A DNA stretch of 64,000 bases from a gamma proteobacterium HTCC2207. GTDB lineage: Bacteria; Pseudomonadota; Gammaproteobacteria; Pseudomonadales; Porticoccaceae. The notes beneath the pieces were generated by a model. It was given only the letters and a program-made list of their open reading frames with translations. It ran no database searches and was not told where the DNA came from. Shown here piece by piece: positions 47,192 through 56,983 of this stretch. Every line of letters starts with the position of its first letter. Position 1 is the first letter of the stretch. The DNA is taken from assembly GCA_905182275.1 (NCBI GenBank), contig CAJJAU010000003.1, positions 36,308 to 100,307 of the forward strand, read 5' to 3'. Both the position numbers and the translations under genes were made by a program.

Positions 47192-48298
47192 GTCTTTACG
47201 CACCAAAAAAATACCCGTTTCAAGATGCTCGGTCCATGGGAATTGGTCAAAAGCCGCGGCTTTGACGATGTCGTGAGTCTTGCATAATTCATTGAGATTG
47301 TTCATTAACGTTTTTGGATTACAGGACACATACAAAATCTTATCGAATCGAGCCACTAAGGCCTCGGTACCCTGATCTAGTCCCGACCTTGGTGGATCCA
47401 CAAAAACAGTAGAGAAATTGAACGCGGATAAATCAATATTACGCAGTCGGCGGAAGGGGCGATCGCCATTTAATGCCTGAGTGATTTCTTCACTCGATAG
47501 GCGAACAACTGTGACGTTATTAATTTCATTGAGAGCAAAGTTAGTCTCTGCTGAGGCTACCGACACCTTGGAGACCTCAGTGGCGAGGATGCTCTTGAAG
47601 TGCTGGGCTAAAACAGCAGTGAAGTTACCATTGCCACAATACAACTCTAATAGGTCTGAGTCCTGGTGCTCGTCAGCACAACAGGCGCTTGCCCAGGTAA
47701 GCATATCGGTATTAATGCCAACATTAGGTTGTGTAAAGCCAGACTCCACTTGTTGATAGCGATATTCTCGCCCATCAACCGAAATCCTTTCTGTGACGAA
47801 GTCTTGGCTTAAAACTCGTTTTTGCTTACGACTTCGGCCAATAACAAAAATGGACAACTGGTCTTGCAATATTTTAGCTTCGGCCTCCCAATCATCATCA
47901 AGTGGCTTATGATAAATTAGAGTGATCAGGGACTGGCCACTGCCGGTGGTCAAAAATTCTGCACTAAATAGTCGGTGGCTGAGAATTTGACTGGCGTTAA
48001 TAGCCTCAAGAAGCGGATGCATTAGTGCAGTAATGAGGGGACCACCAATTGGAAACTCGGTAATAATATAGGGCTTTTTCTCACCGGGTGTATTCATGGC
48101 GTAGTGCGCGGCACCACTCTCATGCCAAATCCTAAATTCAGCACGCATACGGAAGTTGAGGGGCTTAGAGGGATGTATTTGAATTGGATACTCACCGAAG
48201 CGGCTCAATTCCTGCCGAAATCGAGTAACTTTTTGATCCAATTGTTGCTGATAATTGTCATCACTATAACGAGTGTCGAGCGTTAGTTTAGAAGTCAT
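47177..48298 (-). CDS. trmA: tRNA (uracil54-C5)-methyltransferase
   Basis: TrmA (373 residues) makes ribothymidine at position 54 of nearly all tRNAs. It aligns with E. coli TrmA (366): FRMRAEFRIWHESG, ESGFTQPNVGIN, the SAM motif DLLELYCGNGNFTAVLA, FVDPPRSGLD and the catalytic cysteine in LYVSCNPKTL. No N-terminal TRAM domain or iron-sulfur cysteines, which excludes RlmC/RlmD. The start overlaps the phhB stop (ATGA), so it ends the tusE-phhB-trmA operon. Confidence 0.95.
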   Translation of the reverse strand: MTSKLTLDTRYSDDNYQQQLDQKVTRFRQELSRFGEYPIQIHPSKPLNFRMRAEFRIWHESGAAHYAMNTPGEKKPYIITEFPIGGPLITALMHPLLEAINASQILSHRLFSAEFLTTGSGQSLITLIYHKPLDDDWEAEAKILQDQLSIFVIGRSRKQKRVLSQDFVTERISVDGREYRYQQVESGFTQPNVGINTDMLTWASACCADEHQDSDLLELYCGNGNFTAVLAQHFKSILATEVSKVSVASAETNFALNEINNVTVVRLSSEEITQALNGDRPFRRLRNIDLSAFNFSTVFVDPPRSGLDQGTEALVARFDKILYVSCNPKTLMNNLNELCKTHDIVKAAAFDQFPWTEHLETGIFLVRKDSVQA

Positions 48299-48636
48299 AA
48301 AGTGTTATAAATCTCATCAGTTTTCGCCGCCATGACGAGGTCGTTAAGATGCAAGCCACCAATGCTGTGGCTCCACCAATATACGGACAGCTTTGCCCAC
48401 TCTACCGAGAGTCTAGGATGATGGTCACATTGTTCGGAGACTAGTGAAACTTTGTTGGCAAAGTCTATCGCTGCGGTGAAGTTTTTGAGTGGGTAACTTC
48501 TGTATAGTTGTTCAACATTATCTACCCACACCATCTTCCATTGCGGTAATTGCGGCATAAACTCGGTCTTGTCCTCGAGACTTAATTCGGTCGCACCTTT
48601 TGGTGTTGCTACAATGTGTTGTTGGCTTAAGATCAT
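48295..48636 (-). CDS. phhB: 4a-hydroxytetrahydrobiopterin dehydratase
   Basis: The 113-residue pterin-4a-carbinolamine dehydratase regenerates the pterin cofactor of phenylalanine hydroxylase; in some bacteria it is a general pterin enzyme. The sequence has the YPLKNFTAAIDFANKV helix, the active-site histidines in EQCDHHPRLSVEWAKLSVYW in one run, and GLHLNDLVMAAKTD at the C-terminus. I used ATG 48636 with GAGGTG seven bases before it. No phhA gene is beside it; instead it lies between tusE and trmA. Confidence 0.88.
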   Translation of the reverse strand: MILSQQHIVATPKGATELSLEDKTEFMPQLPQWKMVWVDNVEQLYRSYPLKNFTAAIDFANKVSLVSEQCDHHPRLSVEWAKLSVYWWSHSIGGLHLNDLVMAAKTDEIYNTL

Positions 48637-48652
48637 CAAGTCACACCTCAGG

Positions 48653-48955
48653 CTAAAGACAGTTTTTAGGCTTGGGCAGTCCAGCTAACAGTGCAATTTG
48701 CTTTGCAGGGCTGCCAGGAAATAGTTGGTTTAAATAAATACTACGGCCTTTATCTATCCCCATCTTCATAGACAGTGTTTTGCACAGAGGACGCATCGAG
48801 GGGGAAAAACCATACTCATCAAAAAACTGCCGAGCAACCTCCAAAATAGCGATATGATCATCGCCTAACTCAAGGCCAGAAGTCTCGGCTATGTCTGAGG
48901 CTTGTGCGATCGACCAGCTGGGGAGCGATCCAAGATAATTATATGTGGTAACCAT
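48653..48955 (-). CDS. tusE: TusE/DsrC family sulfur-relay protein
   Basis: The 100-residue protein has the DsrC/TusE fold signature: LGDDHIAILEVARQFFDEYG, SPSMRPLCKTL and the C-terminal tail GLPKPKNCL with the penultimate persulfide-carrying Cys99. The second C-terminal cysteine of DsrC proteins, ten residues earlier, is missing, which marks it as TusE-like. TusE takes sulfur from TusBCD and hands it to MnmA for 2-thiouridine in tRNA. TusBCD genes, which commonly precede it, are not in the window. First gene of the tusE-phhB-trmA run. Confidence 0.88.
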   Translation of the reverse strand: MVTTYNYLGSLPSWSIAQASDIAETSGLELGDDHIAILEVARQFFDEYGFSPSMRPLCKTLSMKMGIDKGRSIYLNQLFPGSPAKQIALLAGLPKPKNCL

Positions 48956-48972
48956 TATTTATGCGGCCAAAG

Positions 48973-49004
48973 AAAAAAGCCCTGCTATTAAACAGGGCTT
49001 TTTT
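48973..49004. terminator. Bidirectional intrinsic terminator after the Bax-inhibitor gene
   Basis: AAAAAAGCCCTG and CAGGGCTTTTTT form a perfect 12-pair stem with an 8-base loop and T runs on both strands. It lies 20 bases after the stop of the minus-strand gene at 49025 and just upstream of tusE, so it isolates the two transcripts. Confidence 0.92.
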
Positions 49005-49024
49005 GTAAACGTACACTTTTTTAC

Positions 49025-49702
49025 TTAGTCATCGCCCATAATTCCGAAGATTTGTAGAAGACTTAAAAACAGGTTGTAGATCATTACAAAAAGCATGACG
49101 GTCGCAGAGATGTAGTTTCTTTCGCCGCCATGAATAATGGCGCTGGTCTGCCACATGATGATGCCAGCAGAGAGAAATGCAAATACCGCGCTAATCGTGA
49201 GTGAAAGCAGGGGGATCTGTAAAAACACATTGGCAATGGCTGCCACAAAACTAATTAGCATGCCCACCATCAAAAACCCGGTCATAAAGCTAAGATTTTT
49301 TCGCGTGGTCAATACATAAGCGGATGATGCAAAAAATACCAGCGCGGTGGATCCTAAGGCCAACATTATAGTGTCAGCACCCTTCACGGCAAGATACATG
49401 TTGAGAATGGGACCAAGCGTGAATCCTAGCCAGCCAGTTAATGCAAAAACCCAAAACAGGCCTTTAGAGGTATTCTTGTTTTTTTCGACCATCCACAGAC
49501 ATAAGAAGTAGGGGAGTAGCGTTATTAATCCAAAATGAGGGGCTCCTATGGCCATTGAAATGCCTGCCATCAGCGCGCTGAACGCAATAGTCGTGCCTAA
49601 CAGCATATACGTGCTGCGAAGTACCTTGCTAACCTCAGGGCTAAGGGCAGTGGACTGAATGCCACTGGTTGAGGTGTTACCGCGATATTTTTCAGTTTCC
49701 AT
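49025..49702 (-). CDS. Bax inhibitor-1/YccA family membrane protein
   Basis: The 225-residue inner-membrane protein has seven hydrophobic helices and the BI-1 features LSPEVSKVLRSTYMLLGTTI, GFTLGPILNMYL and the C-terminal acidic end (IMGDD). YccA in E. coli modulates the FtsH protease; homologues carry a calcium or proton leak function. In Pseudomonas this gene precedes tusDCBE, as I remember; here only tusE follows. It has a good ribosome site (AAAGGAAAGAGACTC) and ends at a strong terminator. Confidence 0.9.
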   Translation of the reverse strand: METEKYRGNTSTSGIQSTALSPEVSKVLRSTYMLLGTTIAFSALMAGISMAIGAPHFGLITLLPYFLCLWMVEKNKNTSKGLFWVFALTGWLGFTLGPILNMYLAVKGADTIMLALGSTALVFFASSAYVLTTRKNLSFMTGFLMVGMLISFVAAIANVFLQIPLLSLTISAVFAFLSAGIIMWQTSAIIHGGERNYISATVMLFVMIYNLFLSLLQIFGIMGDD

Positions 49703-49808
49703 GAGTCTCTTTCCTTTTAAATGAAGTCACAACGTTCTAGTGCTAATGATACTCATACGACAGAAGATATCTACCTAGATTCAATAAGATGGGGGTATTT
49801 CTAGAGTT

Positions 49809-50522
49809 TTAAACCAACGGAAATGAATCTTGCTTAAATCCCTCGTTATCGAGGGTTAAGCACCAGCCGTTCTGATCCCAATCACCGAGTACAATTCTTT
49901 GCCTATTATCGAGTTGATGAATGGCGGGCCGATGGGTATGACCATGAATAAGTACTGGAGCATTATGCTTAGACATAACCTCAGTTACCGCATGGGTATT
50001 CACATCCATAATCTGACTGGATTTATTGCTGTTAGCGGCGGCACTTTTCTCACGCCAGTTTGAGGCGATCTTTTGACGCAGAGTTAATGGCAAATGAACC
50101 AGACACCAAAGATAAAGTGGATTACGAGATTTTCTGCGGAATCGTTGATAGTCGATATCATCAGTGCACAGCGAATCTCCATGCATCAGCAGCGCGCAGT
50201 GATGACGGTAACTCAGCATGTATTCGTCCGGCAAGAGCTTTGCGCCGGTTTCTTTGGCAAAGCGTGATCCGAGTGTGAAGTCGCGATTACCTCTTTGGAT
50301 ATAAACGCGTACACCACTATTTGAGAGCTGCCTTAATGCGCTTTTGATAGAGATGGCCAATTCAGAGGGATCATCATCACCAATCCAGGATTCAAACAGA
50401 TCGCCGAGAATGTAGAGCGCTTCAGCCTCCTGAGCGCGATGGCCTAGAAAACCCAAAAACGCCCGAACAATAGTCGGGCGTTGAGCCGAGAGGTGAATGT
50501 CAGAAACAAAAAGAATCGACAT
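49809..50522 (-). CDS. lpxH: UDP-2,3-diacylglucosamine diphosphatase
   Basis: LpxH (237 residues) cleaves UDP-2,3-diacylglucosamine to lipid X in lipid A synthesis. The calcineurin-like metal motifs are all present: FVSDIHL (Asp, His), GDLFESWIGDD, RGNRDFTLG, MHGDSLCTDD and HGHTHRP. Length is normal. It starts 12 bases after the ppiB stop, forming the ppiB-lpxH pair that faces away from glnS-cysS, the same arrangement I recall from Pseudomonas. A terminator-like hairpin lies within its first codons. Confidence 0.95.
   Translation of the reverse strand: MSILFVSDIHLSAQRPTIVRAFLGFLGHRAQEAEALYILGDLFESWIGDDDPSELAISIKSALRQLSNSGVRVYIQRGNRDFTLGSRFAKETGAKLLPDEYMLSYRHHCALLMHGDSLCTDDIDYQRFRRKSRNPLYLWCLVHLPLTLRQKIASNWREKSAAANSNKSSQIMDVNTHAVTEVMSKHNAPVLIHGHTHRPAIHQLDNRQRIVLGDWDQNGWCLTLDNEGFKQDSFPLV
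50446..50482 (-). terminator. Terminator-like hairpin inside the 5' end of lpxH
   Basis: Read on the minus strand, AACGCCCGA and TCGGGCGTT form a perfect 9-pair stem with a 7-base loop (arms at 50474-50482 and 50458-50466), directly followed by TTTTTGGGTTTT. This has the shape of an intrinsic terminator, but lies about 40-75 bases inside the lpxH coding sequence. Translation of lpxH could mask it; untranslated read-through from ppiB could stop there. Confidence 0.5.
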
Positions 50523-50534
50523 TAGAATACCCCT

Positions 50535-51044
50535 CTACTGATCAGCATAGGCTTCGCTAATTAAGGTTTCAGTGATTTCGATACCATCCACTGGAACGTC
50601 TTGATGGCCGGCTCGATTACCTGTTGGCGTACCTTTAATTTTGTCGATCACATCCATACCGTCAACGACTTTTCCAAATACCGCGTATCCCCAACCCTGC
50701 ATATTTTTGCCACTGTGGTTCAAAAAACCGTTATCGGCAACATTGACAAAGAATTGTGATGAGGCGGAGTGTGGATCGCCTGTGCGAGCCATGGCGAGCG
50801 TGCCGATTTCGTTTTTAAGTCCGTTATCAGCTTCATTTTCGATAGTATCACGGCCGGCTTTTTGGTTCATGTCAGAGTCCATACCGCCACCCTGAACCAT
50901 AAAGCCACTGATTACCCGATGAAAAACAGTACCGGTATAAAAGTCATCGCGAGCATACTGCAAAAAATTAGCTGCAGTGATGGGTGCTTTATCGAAGTCG
51001 AGTTCAATCGAGAAGTCGCCCATATTGGTACGAAATGTAATCAT
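50535..51044 (-). CDS. ppiB: Peptidyl-prolyl cis-trans isomerase (cyclophilin)
   Basis: The 169-residue cytoplasmic cyclophilin speeds proline isomerisation during folding. Active-site residues appear in [13 protein letters not shown], the [19 protein letters not shown] block and [13 protein letters not shown]. No signal peptide, so PpiB rather than PpiA. It is divergent from glnS (ATG with AAGGAAATCTA upstream) and heads the ppiB-lpxH operon. Confidence 0.95.
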   Translation of the reverse strand: MITFRTNMGDFSIELDFDKAPITAANFLQYARDDFYTGTVFHRVISGFMVQGGGMDSDMNQKAGRDTIENEADNGLKNEIGTLAMARTGDPHSASSQFFVNVADNGFLNHSGKNMQGWGYAVFGKVVDGMDVIDKIKGTPTGNRAGHQDVPVDGIEITETLISEAYADQ

Positions 51045-51179
51045 TAGATTTCCTTGAGTTTAGTATTTTTATCTCCAGCTATTTTAATCTCTTATTAGTC
51101 TGATTAACACAAATCTTTAGAATTAATGATGCGTTTCTGGTTAGCGTGGAATAAAACCACCCAGATCGTAGGCTTTTTG

Positions 51180-51208
51180 TTTATAAGACTCTATGCTCCC
51201 GCTATAAT
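51180..51208 (+). promoter_or_regulatory. Candidate glnS promoter
   Basis: TATAAT (51203-51208) with TTTATA (51180-51185) 17 bases upstream. A start of transcription near 51215 lies downstream of the earliest possible start codon (51209) and so supports the ATG at 51242 as the true glnS start. Confidence 0.6.
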
Positions 51209-51241
51209 ATGCGCCTTTCCGATAAGCCCTGTAAAAACCCT

Positions 51242-52906
51242 ATGACTGATATAGATAAGCCAACAAATTTTATTCAGCAGATCATTAATGCTGATCTTGA
51301 GTCTGGACGTGTGACTAATGTTGTGACTCGCTTCCCGCCTGAGCCTAATGGCTACTTGCACATTGGGCATGCGAAATCGATCTGTCTAAATTTTGGACTG
51401 GCTAACCAATACAATGGTCAATGTAATTTACGATTTGATGATACCAATCCGGAGAAGGAAGATCAGGCCTATGTTGACGCTATCATCAAAGATGTACGCT
51501 GGTTGGGTTATGACTGGGAGGGGGAGCCCTGCTATGCGTCGAATTATTTTGATCAGCTCTATCTTTGGGCGATCACATTGGTTAATGATAATAAAGCCTA
51601 TGTTTGCGAACTTGATGCACAAGCAATGCGTGAGTTACGCGGTACGCTGACTGAAGTTGGCACCAACAGCCCGTTTCGGGAAAGGCCGGCTGAAGAAAGC
51701 CTAGCCTTGCTCGAGAGCATGCGTGTTGGAGACGTAGCTGAGGGCGCTATGACTCTGCGGGCGAAGATAGATATGTCATCAGCGAACATCAATTTGCGTG
51801 ATCCGGTACTGTATCGTATTAAAAAGATGACTCACCAACGCACAGGCGACAAGTGGAATATTTATCCATCTTATGACTTCGCTCATGGGCAGGAAGATGC
51901 TATCGAAGGCGTGAGTCATTCAATTTGTACCTTAGAGTTTGCTGCAAATCGCCCTCTCTATGAATGGTTTACCGCAAACCTTCCGCTACCCTCTATTCCT
52001 CATCAATATGAATTTGGCCGACTAAAACTCAATTACACGATCACCAGTAAGCGTAAGCTCAAACAACTGGTTGACGACCACCATGTTTTTGGATGGGATG
52101 ATCCGCGCATGCCTACAATATCCGGGCTGCGTCGTCGTGGCGTCAGCGCGAGCGCCATTAGAAACTTTTGTGATAGCCTCGCAGTGGCAAAGACAGATGG
52201 TATTGTTGATGTCGCCCAGTTTGAACACTTTATAAGGGACGATCTAAATTCTAATGCGGCACGAGCAATGTGCGTAATAAACCCACTACTGGTTACCTTG
52301 ACCAACTACTCCGGGCATGAAAACGTTCAGATTGAAGTAAAAAACCACCCTAATAGGGACGATATGGGTTCGCGTACGCTCACGTTTAGTGACAAGTTGT
52401 ATATTGATCAAGGCGATTTTAGTGAAGATACCAGCCTGTCGCGGAAAAAGTTCAAACGCCTAGTTATTGGAGACTACGTGCGGTTACGTGGCGCCTTTAT
52501 CGTTAGGGCTGATGATGTGGTAAAAAATCCTGCAGGCGAGGTTATCGAAGTCATTGCTTCACTAGTTCCCGACACGGTCGGCAAAGATGCTCCAGAAGGG
52601 ATTAAAGCCCGCGGTGTTGTGCATTGGGTTGAAGCCTCTAGCGCTGTCGACTGCACCCTGAATATATATGATCGTTTGTTTAACCAGGCTGATCCGGATA
52701 TGGGAGAACAACATTTTCTCGAGCACCTTAACCCCGATTCTTTGAGTGTGGTCAACGGATGCAAAGCTGAAGCAAGTCTTGCTGCGACGGTTGCTGGTGA
52801 TCACTATCAGTTTGAGCGGGAAGGATATTTCACCCGAGATACTGATCAAACAAAAAGTTTAATTTTTAACTGTACCATTGGTCTTAGAGATAATTGGAAA
52901 GCATAG
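51242..52906 (+). CDS. glnS: Glutaminyl-tRNA synthetase
   Basis: GlnRS (554 residues from ATG 51242, the same length as the E. coli enzyme) charges tRNA-Gln. The class I signature is HIGH at residues 40-43 in [16 protein letters not shown], the KMSKS equivalent is ITSKRKL, and the anticodon-binding beta-barrels follow in the C-terminal half ([18 protein letters not shown]). The match [18 protein letters not shown] is typical. Direct charging means the Gat amidotransferase is not needed for Gln. cysS starts one base after its stop. Confidence 0.97.
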   Translation: MTDIDKPTNFIQQIINADLESGRVTNVVTRFPPEPNGYLHIGHAKSICLNFGLANQYNGQCNLRFDDTNPEKEDQAYVDAIIKDVRWLGYDWEGEPCYASNYFDQLYLWAITLVNDNKAYVCELDAQAMRELRGTLTEVGTNSPFRERPAEESLALLESMRVGDVAEGAMTLRAKIDMSSANINLRDPVLYRIKKMTHQRTGDKWNIYPSYDFAHGQEDAIEGVSHSICTLEFAANRPLYEWFTANLPLPSIPHQYEFGRLKLNYTITSKRKLKQLVDDHHVFGWDDPRMPTISGLRRRGVSASAIRNFCDSLAVAKTDGIVDVAQFEHFIRDDLNSNAARAMCVINPLLVTLTNYSGHENVQIEVKNHPNRDDMGSRTLTFSDKLYIDQGDFSEDTSLSRKKFKRLVIGDYVRLRGAFIVRADDVVKNPAGEVIEVIASLVPDTVGKDAPEGIKARGVVHWVEASSAVDCTLNIYDRLFNQADPDMGEQHFLEHLNPDSLSVVNGCKAEASLAATVAGDHYQFEREGYFTRDTDQTKSLIFNCTIGLRDNWKA

Positions 52907-52907
52907 A

Positions 52908-54296
52908 ATGACTGACACTAACATCCTTGAATTACAGCTCTACAACACCATGAGCCGTGAGAAACAAGTATTTCAGCCTATTGATCCCAGTAGAGTCACT
53001 ATGTACGTCTGTGGGCCAACCGTCTACAACCGAGTCCACATCGGTAATGCCAGGCCTGTGGTGGTTTTTGATACGCTTTATCGGGTACTAAAGAGTGTTT
53101 ACCCGAACGTTATTTACGCTCGTAATATCACTGATATTGACGATAAAATAATGAATGCTGCCGCTGAGCTTGGCGAAGACATTTCTGTTCTCTCCGCACG
53201 TTATGCGGAGGCTTATTTCGAGGATATGGCTGCGCTCAACAATCTAGAACCCACCATTACCCCTTATGCCACTCAACATATTCCAGAGATGATCAGTATG
53301 ACGAGCCTTTTGATCGATAAAGGTCACGCATATGAGTCTCAGGGACACGTGCTGTTTGCAGTCGAGTCTATGGAAAAATATGGGCAGTTATCGGGCCGAT
53401 CGCTGGATGACATGCTGGCTGGCGCTCGCGTAGAAGTAGCTGACTACAAACGCTATGCAGGGGACTTTGTCCTATGGAAGCCCTCGAGCGACGCAGAACC
53501 GGGTTGGGATAGCCCTTGGGGTAGAGGACGGCCGGGTTGGCATCTTGAGTGCTCGGCGATGACTGAAAAACACTTGGGTGAAACCATTGATATACACGCG
53601 GGTGGGCAAGATCTTATTTTTCCCCATCATGAGAATGAAATTGCCCAGAGTTGCTGTGCCCATGATGGCAAGCCAATGGCCAATATTTGGATGCACAATG
53701 GTTTTATTAACATTGATGGCGAAAAGATGTCTAAATCTCTGGGTAACTTTCGGATGGTTAAAGATCTGTTGGAGCATTATCCCGGGGAGGTATTGCGCTT
53801 TGTGATTCTATCGGCTCATTATCGCTCAGAGCAGAGCTTCAGTGCAGAGCTGTTGGACAGTGCATGGCGTACATTGGATTCCTTATATGGTTATTTACGT
53901 GGTACTCCAGTAGATCAGCCGCTATTAAATAGAAATAGTGCCGGTTATAAGGCACTTCTTGACGACCTGAACACTCCAATGGCCATTAGCGAATTACATC
54001 GCCTTGCCAAGCTAATGCATAGTGCTCAGGGTGAAGAGAAACGCTCCATAGGGTCCGAGTTGCTCGCATTAGGTGAAATTCTGGGGTTGCTGCAACAAGA
54101 CCCGGAACAATGGTTTACCCACGCGAGAGGCTCGGAAGACATTAGCAAGCAAGACATTGACGCGCTCGTTATCCAACGGCAACAAGCTAAGGAAAATAAG
54201 GATTATGCTGGAGCTGATCAAATACGCCAATCCCTTCTTGATCAGGGTGTGATTCTTGAGGATAGTAGGGCGGGGACTCAATGGCGACGGAGTTAG
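52908..54296 (+). CDS. cysS: Cysteinyl-tRNA synthetase
   Basis: CysRS (462 residues from ATG 52908; E. coli 461) charges tRNA-Cys. The zinc ligand Cys35 sits in [19 protein letters not shown] with the HIGN motif at 44-47; further ligands are in [25 protein letters not shown]; the KMSKS motif is intact ([11 protein letters not shown]). I preferred ATG 52908 with GGAAA upstream; the longer reading would overlap glnS. The glnS-cysS pair is the arrangement seen in Pseudomonas. Confidence 0.97.
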   Translation: MTDTNILELQLYNTMSREKQVFQPIDPSRVTMYVCGPTVYNRVHIGNARPVVVFDTLYRVLKSVYPNVIYARNITDIDDKIMNAAAELGEDISVLSARYAEAYFEDMAALNNLEPTITPYATQHIPEMISMTSLLIDKGHAYESQGHVLFAVESMEKYGQLSGRSLDDMLAGARVEVADYKRYAGDFVLWKPSSDAEPGWDSPWGRGRPGWHLECSAMTEKHLGETIDIHAGGQDLIFPHHENEIAQSCCAHDGKPMANIWMHNGFINIDGEKMSKSLGNFRMVKDLLEHYPGEVLRFVILSAHYRSEQSFSAELLDSAWRTLDSLYGYLRGTPVDQPLLNRNSAGYKALLDDLNTPMAISELHRLAKLMHSAQGEEKRSIGSELLALGEILGLLQQDPEQWFTHARGSEDISKQDIDALVIQRQQAKENKDYAGADQIRQSLLDQGVILEDSRAGTQWRRS

Positions 54297-54309
54297 TCGC
54301 TGTTATTGC

Positions 54310-55077
54310 TTAGTCCGAGGCCATTAAGTTTTCTAGCTCGTAAGTCTCTAGCATGTCAACGCCACGCGCCAATAGAGTATATCCCAGAGCTCGGTCACTA
54401 ACTTCGTAGGCAACTAGCGTTGCGTCACTGAGGGCGGCACTATCATAGAGGTTATAGTTTTCAGGGATAATTCCATGATCAACATAGATAAAATCAGCGG
54501 CAGCCTTTTGGATTTCATCGCTCTCTAGATCTTCCCAGTATTTTAATACTACGCCTACTAGAGGCCAATTCGACTCTCGAACCATGATGGCGAGCTGATA
54601 GTCAAAACTCATTATTACAGTTTGTTCTGCCACTGGTTCCAAAATTCGCTGTATTTCTTGTAACATCAACTCTCGACCGCAATGCTCAATTGACTCCTCT
54701 TTGATCTCTACAAAGGCAATTACTGGGGGGTTTTGCTGGAGTGTTGCCACCAACGCTTCAAGTGGTGCGATGGTTTCATCACTAAATTTGTCACCAAACC
54801 GGCCAGGTTCGAAAGCCGCTATGGCTAACAAAGAATCCCGGTTTAATTCGAATACAGAGGTATCTTGACCACTCACTCGGCTTAGATTCGTGTCGTGATA
54901 AATAATCGGTAATTTGTCTTGGCTGAACTGCACATCAAGCTCAATAAATAATGCACCATGCTCAACCGCTTTATTCAAAGACAAAATGGTATTTTCAGGG
55001 TATTTGCCCCGGTATCCTCTATGAGCCACCAACTCGTTAGCATTGATGGGCATTGGGTTAACTTGCTCTAAATCCAT
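54310..55077 (-). CDS. Glycerophosphodiester phosphodiesterase (GDPD family)
   Basis: The 255-residue TIM-barrel enzyme hydrolyses deacylated phospholipids to glycerol 3-phosphate and an alcohol. The GDPD signature is clear: LVAHRGYRGKYPENTILSL with the catalytic His and Arg, ELDVQFSQDKLPIIYHDTNLSRVSG with Glu, Asp and His (in two parts), and FVEIKEE. There is no signal peptide, so it resembles cytosolic UgpQ. It is inserted between cysS and folD together with the enoyl-CoA hydratase gene, from which it is divergent. Confidence 0.9.
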   Translation of the reverse strand: MDLEQVNPMPINANELVAHRGYRGKYPENTILSLNKAVEHGALFIELDVQFSQDKLPIIYHDTNLSRVSGQDTSVFELNRDSLLAIAAFEPGRFGDKFSDETIAPLEALVATLQQNPPVIAFVEIKEESIEHCGRELMLQEIQRILEPVAEQTVIMSFDYQLAIMVRESNWPLVGVVLKYWEDLESDEIQKAAADFIYVDHGIIPENYNLYDSAALSDATLVAYEVSDRALGYTLLARGVDMLETYELENLMASD

Positions 55078-55155
55078 AATTCCAAACCTCTTTGGTGGAC
55101 ACTTTAATTTAAGTAAATGGTATCCTTACGTAACTTTAACAAGAAGGACTGTTCG

Positions 55156-55917
55156 ATGTCTCTGGTACTCTTTGAAATTCGTGACAATATTGCTTTATTA
55201 ACCCTAAATAATCCCGCTAAGCGTAATATGCTCACCCTTGAAGTCTGCGAGATGATTGTCGATTTTGTCGCCCAAGCTGAAAAAAATCCAGACGTAAAAG
55301 CGCTTATCGTCACCGGTAACGGACCTAGTTTTTGTGCTGGCGGTCAGCTAGGGGATATTACAGCCGACAAGTTGATGCTTGAGAATATCTACAGCGGGTT
55401 TCTATGCATAGCGCAATGCTCACTGCCCACTATTGCCGCAGTGAATGGCCCTGCAGTAGGTGCTGGCTTTAACATGGCGGTTGGCTGTGATGTGAGGATT
55501 GTTACAGAAAAGGCGCGCTTTGAACCACGGTTTTTCGGGCTCGGTTTACACCCGGGTGGCGGTAATACTTGGATGCTACGTGAACTTGCAAACTGGAATA
55601 CCGCCGCTGGAATGCTACTGTTTTCTCAGTCATTGAGCGGCCAAGAGGCTGTTGATAAAGGATTGGCTTGGAAATGTGTTCCACAAGACAGATTAGTCGA
55701 TGAAGCATTTAGTTTCACCGAGAATATCCGAGACCTACCGAAAGAACTATTACTCCGCACTAAGCAGACGTTGCGAGAAGCGGGTGGAACTAACAACCAT
55801 GACGACATTGTCAACCTAGAAACTGCGCAGCAAGTGTGGTCGATTAATCAGCCCTACGCACAAACTGCTCTTGCTAATATGATCGATAAAATTAGTAGCA
55901 GAAAAAAAGCCCCTTAA
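55156..55917 (+). CDS. Enoyl-CoA hydratase/isomerase family protein
   Basis: The 253-residue crotonase-fold protein shows the oxyanion-hole segments [14 protein letters not shown] and [17 protein letters not shown]; the catalytic glutamate expected in the second block is not obvious ([14 protein letters not shown]), so hydratase, isomerase or another crotonase reaction are all possible. I chose ATG 55156, with AAGAAGGA seven bases upstream, over ATG 55117. The coding end overlaps that of folD by four bases, within a shared terminator hairpin. Confidence 0.88.
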   Translation: MSLVLFEIRDNIALLTLNNPAKRNMLTLEVCEMIVDFVAQAEKNPDVKALIVTGNGPSFCAGGQLGDITADKLMLENIYSGFLCIAQCSLPTIAAVNGPAVGAGFNMAVGCDVRIVTEKARFEPRFFGLGLHPGGGNTWMLRELANWNTAAGMLLFSQSLSGQEAVDKGLAWKCVPQDRLVDEAFSFTENIRDLPKELLLRTKQTLREAGGTNNHDDIVNLETAQQVWSINQPYAQTALANMIDKISSRKKAP

Positions 55918-55928
55918 AGGGCTTTTTC
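55901..55928. terminator. Bidirectional terminator inside the overlapping ends of two genes
   Basis: GAAAAAAAGCCC and GGGCTTTTTC form a stem of about ten pairs around CTTAAA, with A/T runs on both sides. It lies within the last codons of both the enoyl-CoA hydratase gene and folD and would stop both transcripts. Confidence 0.85.
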
Positions 55929-56756
55929 TGCGGCAATAACAGTTTGCTGAATCAGCGTGTTAATAGTCATTGGCCCAACGCCGCCGGGAACTGGCGTATA
56001 TGCAGCCGCACGGTCGATCAAGGGGCCCATTTGAATGTCGCCGACACCGCCAGGATGATACCCAGCATCGACTACGACAGCACCATCTTTAATCCATGCG
56101 GCTTGAATGAATTCAGGTCGGCCAACTGCGCCGACAATGATATCGGCCTGCTTAATTAGTTCTGGTAGGTTCTGCGTTTTAGAGTGACAAATAGTAACTG
56201 TTGCGTTGGCATTTAAAAGCATAAGCGCCATTGGCTTTCCCAGAATAGGGCTTCGACCAACCACAACAGCATGCTTGCCGGCTAGGTCTATTTCGTATGC
56301 TTGTAGGGTGCGCATAATTCCCTGCGGTGTAGCCGATCCATAGGCATCTTCATCCATAGCCATACGACCGAACCCATGGCAGGTTACGCCATCAACATCT
56401 TTGGCAATATCAATCTGATCAAAACAGGCCCGTTCGTCAATCTGCGACGGCACAGGGTGCTGCAGCAAAATTCCGTGGCAGTTAGGATTAGTGTTTAACT
56501 CGTCAATCTTGGTCAATAGTTCCCTAGTGGAGGTATGAGAGGGCATCTCAACGGCAATCGATTCCATGCCAATCCGTTTACACGCATTCTGCTTCATTTT
56601 GACATAGGTAGCCGAGGCTGGGTCTGCACCCACTAAGATCGTAGCAAGAATCGGTGCTTGGCCATTATTTTTCTCCTTAATAACCGCAACACGAGCGGCG
56701 AGATCAGCTTCTGATTTGGCTGAAAGGGCTTTACCATCGAGGATAAGAGCAGACAT
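55914..56756 (-). CDS. folD: Methylenetetrahydrofolate dehydrogenase/cyclohydrolase
   Basis: FolD (280 residues) interconverts 5,10-methylene- and 10-formyl-tetrahydrofolate using NADP. Signatures: [14 protein letters not shown] with the catalytic Lys, [42 protein letters not shown] for NADP and [15 protein letters not shown] at the end. I took ATG 56756, with AAAGGA upstream, as the family-like start; the reading from 56822 adds 22 unlike residues. Ends in the shared terminator. Confidence 0.96.
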   Translation of the reverse strand: MSALILDGKALSAKSEADLAARVAVIKEKNNGQAPILATILVGADPASATYVKMKQNACKRIGMESIAVEMPSHTSTRELLTKIDELNTNPNCHGILLQHPVPSQIDERACFDQIDIAKDVDGVTCHGFGRMAMDEDAYGSATPQGIMRTLQAYEIDLAGKHAVVVGRSPILGKPMALMLLNANATVTICHSKTQNLPELIKQADIIVGAVGRPEFIQAAWIKDGAVVVDAGYHPGGVGDIQMGPLIDRAAAYTPVPGGVGPMTINTLIQQTVIAAEKAL

Positions 56757-56983
56757 TTTATTTCCTTTGAAAGAGGCAGGTTCGAGTTGTTGATCAAGGT
56801 AGCGGAGGATAACCAATAACACAACCCTTTGGCCACCCTAAAAGCGACACAGACTTAACTTTCTAGGTACCTTAACCGCAAGGTCAATCTAGATGACATA
56901 AAATGATCCCATGTCGGTGACCAAGACTGAGTTAAGGTTTGCACGCGCGCACGTTTTCTTATCTAAACGTTAAAATTGCACAC

